Below are positions 61,601 to 64,000 of a stretch of 64,000 bases of DNA, in pieces; positions within the stretch are counted from its first letter, which is position 1, and every line of letters starts with the position of its first letter. The stretch is from JAXMEB01 sp046348545 (GTDB lineage Bacteria; Pseudomonadota; Gammaproteobacteria; Berkiellales; Berkiellaceae). The stretch covers positions 615,072-679,071 of the forward strand of contig JAXMEB010000004.1 in the NCBI GenBank assembly GCA_046348545.1, given 5' to 3'. The notes beneath the pieces were generated by a model. The model did not search any database and had not been told where the DNA came from. It saw only the letters and a program-made list of their open reading frames with translations. Position numbers and translations under genes: made by a program.

Positions 61601-62579
61601 GTTCAAATATCATTTGCTCAAGGAATATACAGAAGAGACAAGTGAGATAACAATTAATGGTACAAAAGTTTTCAGACCTAACCATAATGCACCGCATGTT
61701 TTAAGAGTAATGAAGGGTATCGATCTTGTGCTCGCCTATTTTATTAGACACGCTAAGGATCCTCAATTTAAAATATTCTGTAATTCAATCTCTAAAGATG
61801 AAGTTGAATGGCTAAGAGTGGCGGCTGCTTTTAGTATTACTGGCCGAAATAGTGAAATCAGTGCCGGGGAAAATCTGGAGCGCTATGACCAATATCGATC
61901 AGCGTCAGCCGAACATTTCAGATTATTTGTAGAAAAGACAAAAGATTTGAGTATCCCTAAAAACAGAGCTATGGCAGAGCGAATGTACAACATTATAAGG
62001 TATATGGGCAACCCTCACTACGAGCAAGGACAAAATAACCAACTTGCTATTAACTGTATCTCTGATGATGTTGAGCGAAATATAAGAAACTATAATCATC
62101 GCATCCTAAGTATAGCTCACAAACTAGATTTGCCAAGATGCTATTCTCCAACACAATTCATGGAATCAATGCAATGTTGTCTAAATTTATCTGAGTTCAG
62201 CACTGCTCAATCAGAGGATTTTAATCAAATGGTTGGATATATTATTGAGTTGATTAAAGAGCATGGAGGCCACTTGTCTTGTGATTTAGGCCTAGATGGA
62301 CAATTAGGGAGTGTTCATCGAGGTTATCAAGATGTGTTTTCTAAAGCAAGCACCTCTTTGACAACGCTATATGCTCTATCAAAATCGGTGACTCTGCCCA
62401 GACTTCTGACGACTGTTTTCGATGAGCCAAAAGAATCTATGCAGCAGTTGTCAATTGCACCCATCGTTAATCACGATGAAGCCGCGTGCGCTGGCGAGAA
62501 GCGGAAAATCGGAGACCAGAACCGCCATTGCAGCGATGAGGAGCCCGCTTACAAAAAACCAAAACTTTCCGCACCTTAA
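58647..62579 (+). CDS. very large ankyrin-repeat protein with NLS-like tail
   Basis: This is a protein of about 1310 residues. Residues about 75-475 are twelve near-identical 32-residue ankyrin-type units (WALQNAAQNGHAAVVASLLERCGSDIGANSKG). A region of about 800 residues of unknown family follows, unlike the C-terminal domain of its neighbours (SCYVLQLLIKSQYTAEDHRSLL; NPWILPATTSFSAHIQGSSYFHKSG; WLRVAAAFSITGRNSEISAGENLERYDQYRSASAEHF). The C-terminus (KRKIGDQNRHCSDEEPAYKKPKLSAP) resembles a bipartite NLS. ATG 58647 matches the paralogues' start; ATG 58635 is in frame. This is the longest protein in the window and a strong candidate host-directed protein. Confidence 0.82.
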   Translation: MFQRISATTQQKGPLLYQAIENGDIKAVNELLSSFTAPNYISIRNPYKKSKLPLVLAASHPKPEILIKLLEHYKNKIGTHEKNKAFENAAKDGNSDVISILLDRCGNEINPNTKEWVLTIAVQNGHEAIVATLLDRCEADICSNSKRWALQDATENGHAAIVATLLVKCGNDIHAKCKGWALAYAARDGNAAIVTILLDRCGPDIYGIDKDWALQYAAEKGRTAIVSLLLNRCGCDIDGNSKRWALTKAVENGHEAIVSNLLMRCAGDIDESDKGSALQSAARNGHPAVVTTLLVSCGNDIGADHKGLALRAGAQNCQELIVVTLLDQCSNDISVDDKSLAFQSAAKNGHTAIVTTLLARCGSDISVDDKSLAFQSAAKNGHAPVVTRLIERCGSDIGANSKGWALQNAAQNGHAAVVASLLERCGSDIGANSKGWALEKATAHGHTTIITTLLDRCGDEIGATIKGWALANATPYFDPQSCESLYENLNEIVDNSFILAKCFIKLMQINLDYRNHQSHYGGLTWRGEDDIVELAEILIKLAQSNFSWDVHLPSFKDLINNLDDMDRLFNTLVLLNKIGFGYSEETKQYYSSNFSITHADLSCYVLQLLIKSQYTAEDHRSLLNIILSTLTSKHVNRTMTIKMLKASVDYSRLNTLLTPSDEGYSDQIKDLELLINQQNILTEGPLGKSAATIELERILNLISTIDISEVRIKYNNIGHYILITPSEKVNLSILLNNSNLTQFSLSTTISESGNIRHSNDTIERLGKILEKLYPKWNAIDSCNPVVNLLPLAQQKAIEIYTSELYKNINKFFRGEALDPSTDRLFSENNPETEHLICFILGCLLNDAVNAVPSLVANHQENNPSSKLLEGYLAPENALLDRGEFLTPDIIKMRLANPWILPATTSFSAHIQGSSYFHKSGTTRTKLENPRNLRPIINKSEDEIIFAQGEQVITSQGPGYLITRLVNSPSLQQPDQRWSDSALASAFKYHLLKEYTEETSEITINGTKVFRPNHNAPHVLRVMKGIDLVLAYFIRHAKDPQFKIFCNSISKDEVEWLRVAAAFSITGRNSEISAGENLERYDQYRSASAEHFRLFVEKTKDLSIPKNRAMAERMYNIIRYMGNPHYEQGQNNQLAINCISDDVERNIRNYNHRILSIAHKLDLPRCYSPTQFMESMQCCLNLSEFSTAQSEDFNQMVGYIIELIKEHGGHLSCDLGLDGQLGSVHRGYQDVFSKASTSLTTLYALSKSVTLPRLLTTVFDEPKESMQQLSIAPIVNHDEAACAGEKRKIGDQNRHCSDEEPAYKKPKLSAP
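59639..59956 (+). repeat. recent tandem duplications of 96-bp ankyrin units
   Basis: Bases 59639-59696 and 59735-59792 are identical over 58 bases at a spacing of exactly 96. Bases 59826-59860 and 59922-59956 are identical over 35 bases, again 96 apart. Identity at silent positions shows recent unit duplication or conversion inside the gene. Confidence 0.9.
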
Positions 62580-62710
62580 ATCAACAACAAGCAGGGATGC
62601 TTCTTCATGTCCTCTATTTACCCCGTTCGATATCGCTCAAAGAGTGCGGCAATCATTTTGGCGGTACTGTATTGGGCTGGTGAGCCCTTGAATTGCAGAG
62701 CCATAAGGGA

Positions 62711-62730
62711 TTTGTTAGCATTTGTGCTTT
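62711..62730 (+). promoter_or_regulatory. ankyrin-gene upstream motif, copy 5
   Basis: TTTGTTAGCATTTGTGCTTT lies 27 bp before the ATG, followed by ACAAAGAGATTG as in the other paralogues. Confidence 0.5.
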
Positions 62731-62757
62731 AAGGAATTGACAACAAAGAGATTGGCG

Positions 62758-64000
62758 ATGCTGCGTGGTAATTTAAGTGATTTTGGAACAGCCCAAGACA
62801 AAGCGCTTCTTTTATATCAGACCATCAGAGACGGCGATATAGGCGTTGTAAATGAATTACTGTCAGGCCCTATAATCAATTATAGCAGCATCAGAAATCT
62901 TCATGGGGAATCAAGTTCCCTGATCTTTTTAGCGGTCGCTTACCCTCAACCAGATATCCTGAGAATGCTTCTCGAGTGCTACAAAAACGAGATTGCCCGA
63001 TTTGAAAAAGGCTTGGCGCTCCAATATGCCGCCCAAAATGGCTACACCGCCATCGTCACCACTCTGCTCGACCAATGCGGGGGTGAAATTGATGCGGACT
63101 ATAAGCATTTGGCGTTCGCATGTGCCGCTGAAAATGGCCACACTGTCATCGTCACCACCCTGCTCGACCGATGTGGGGATGAAATTAGTGCGGACTCTAA
63201 GCGTTTGGCGCTCCAGTTTGCTGCCCATAATGGTCGCACAACCACCGTCATCACCCTGCTCGTCCGGTGCGGGGATGAAATTAGTGCGTACTGCAAGGGC
63301 GAGGTGCTCCAAGTTGCCGCCCAAAATGGCCGCGCCGCCATCGTCACCGCCCTGCTCGAGCGATGCGGCAATGATATTCGTCCGCACCACAAGAGGGAGG
63401 CGGTCAGCCTGGCTGCCCAAAATGGCCGCCTTGAGGCCCTAAACGAGCTCCTTGCAAACGAGTCTGTTCTTGCATTAGTGACTTGGGGTAGCAACGCCGC
63501 ATTAAGAGGTGCGCAAATGCGGCGCAACGGCACTAGGGAGGGCTCTGAAGAAAGAGCACGCTATGACGCAGTGATTGCTCGCTTAATCGGGATTCCTGCA
63601 GTAGCTCAATTGGCGAATCAACAAGCGAATCAAGAAAACAACCTGGCTGACATTGTAAACTTCGAAGAAAACTCAATGCAGGGCTTAACGAAGAATGAGT
63701 CTGCGTTGGTGAATCACCTTAAGAAGCATTATGAGCCTATTTTTGAAGACAAGTCATGGGAAGTGATTCGAGTCGAGATATCGAGCTATTTGGAATCTGA
63801 GTATCAAAAATCTCCTGCTAGAGATGGTTATCATCGAATTTGCGTATTGAAATCAGATTCTAAGATTCCTGTTGATTTCGTTCCAGCAGATACGATTGGG
63901 ATTCATCCCGTTGGCAACACACTCTACTGGAAAAGCCTAGATGGCACTCTGAATCAAAAATGGGTCTCCAAAGAGCAGATTGAGCAACTCTTTGCCCTTT
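62758..64000 (+). CDS. ankyrin-repeat protein, 3' end outside window
   Basis: An uninterrupted frame runs from ATG 62758 to the window end (414 codons, no stop). The N-terminus (MLRGNLSDFGTAQDKALLLYQ) is followed by five or six 32-residue ankyrin units (ALQYAAQNGYTAIVTTLLDQCGGEI). The family linker SNAALRGAQMRRNGTREG and ARYDAVIARLIGIPAVAQL come next, then the start of the shared C-terminal domain (DGYHRICVLKSDSKIPVDFV), which is close to that of the gene at 58049. Its ankyrin units are more like those of 52652 and 58647, so it is a mosaic. The conserved AAAGAGATTG precedes the start. Confidence 0.85.
   Translation, partial: MLRGNLSDFGTAQDKALLLYQTIRDGDIGVVNELLSGPIINYSSIRNLHGESSSLIFLAVAYPQPDILRMLLECYKNEIARFEKGLALQYAAQNGYTAIVTTLLDQCGGEIDADYKHLAFACAAENGHTVIVTTLLDRCGDEISADSKRLALQFAAHNGRTTTVITLLVRCGDEISAYCKGEVLQVAAQNGRAAIVTALLERCGNDIRPHHKREAVSLAAQNGRLEALNELLANESVLALVTWGSNAALRGAQMRRNGTREGSEERARYDAVIARLIGIPAVAQLANQQANQENNLADIVNFEENSMQGLTKNESALVNHLKKHYEPIFEDKSWEVIRVEISSYLESEYQKSPARDGYHRICVLKSDSKIPVDFVPADTIGIHPVGNTLYWKSLDGTLNQKWVSKEQIEQLFAL

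Noticed and set aside
63099..63533. Overlapping minus-strand frames near the window end
   Set aside because: They are antisense to the incomplete ankyrin gene that starts at 62758, which carries clear family motifs.

Overview
The window looks like chromosome of a Gram-negative, host-associated gammaproteobacterium of the Legionellales/Coxiellaceae type. The genus is inference only. The intranuclear Candidatus Berkiella group would fit, because several ankyrin proteins end in nuclear-localisation-like tails. Gram-negative gene content includes kdsB, an L,D-transpeptidase, an RND pump and the MEP-pathway gene ispG. The gammaproteobacterial surE-(yqaA)-nlpD-rpoS order opens the window. Host-association markers are six ankyrin-repeat genes and a long Sel1-repeat protein.

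Layout. 1-3.3 kb: surE (5' end outside the window), a yqaA-nlpD gene fusion, rpoS, then a short GGA-rich stretch ending in a hairpin terminator, a candidate RsmZ-type sRNA. 3.4-4.7 kb: thioesterase plus a split YeeE/YedE transporter. 4.9-10.5 kb: MATE-adaptor-RND efflux operon. 10.6-13.7 kb: Nudix, MFS and hypothetical genes. 13.9-19.8 kb: argS, a TPR-sulfotransferase, a fused SerB-SerA enzyme and a TPR protein. 20.1-24.6 kb: six tightly packed minus-strand genes (YiiX-like, ThiF/E1-like, FeeM-like acyltransferase, alpha/beta hydrolase, YchJ, ETHE1-like). 25-34 kb: rmuC, ybaK, a second RpoS-type sigma factor, a KfrA-like protein, ispG, a Sel1-repeat protein and small genes. 34.3-41.6 kb: truncated ankyrin gene, an IS4-family element, phosphatase, kdsB, L,D-transpeptidase, an ankyrin/putative cysteine-protease protein and two peptides with double-glycine leaders. 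41.8-47.5 kb: integrase next to a URC-type uracil catabolism operon (URC1-, URC4- and UPRT-like) and an ankyrin gene. 47.5-52 kb: yqhA, tex, yaiI and an acyltransferase. 52-64 kb: a cluster of ankyrin paralogues with a third double-glycine peptide and IS66 and group II intron remnants. The last ankyrin gene is open at the window end.

Three repeat systems run through the region. (1) A roughly 128-bp imperfect palindrome with TATACCC...GGGTATA ends occurs about ten times between 4.7 and 41.8 kb, nearly always within 30 bp of a gene end, and is absent from the last 22 kb. One copy supplies the stop codon of an ankyrin gene, one supplies a Shine-Dalgarno sequence, and one is split by the IS4 element with a 9-bp target duplication. 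(2) A 272-bp element with 19-bp inverted ends has a half copy elsewhere. (3) A conserved upstream module (TTGTTAGCAT..TGCTT) precedes five ankyrin paralogues.

The most novel-looking system is the set of three peptide genes with the same 15-residue leader (MR[TL]L...GG). Two lie beside ankyrin effector-like genes, and there is no exporter in the window. The dispersed palindrome family, the mosaic ankyrin proteins with NLS-like tails and the candidate sRNA after rpoS also merit attention.
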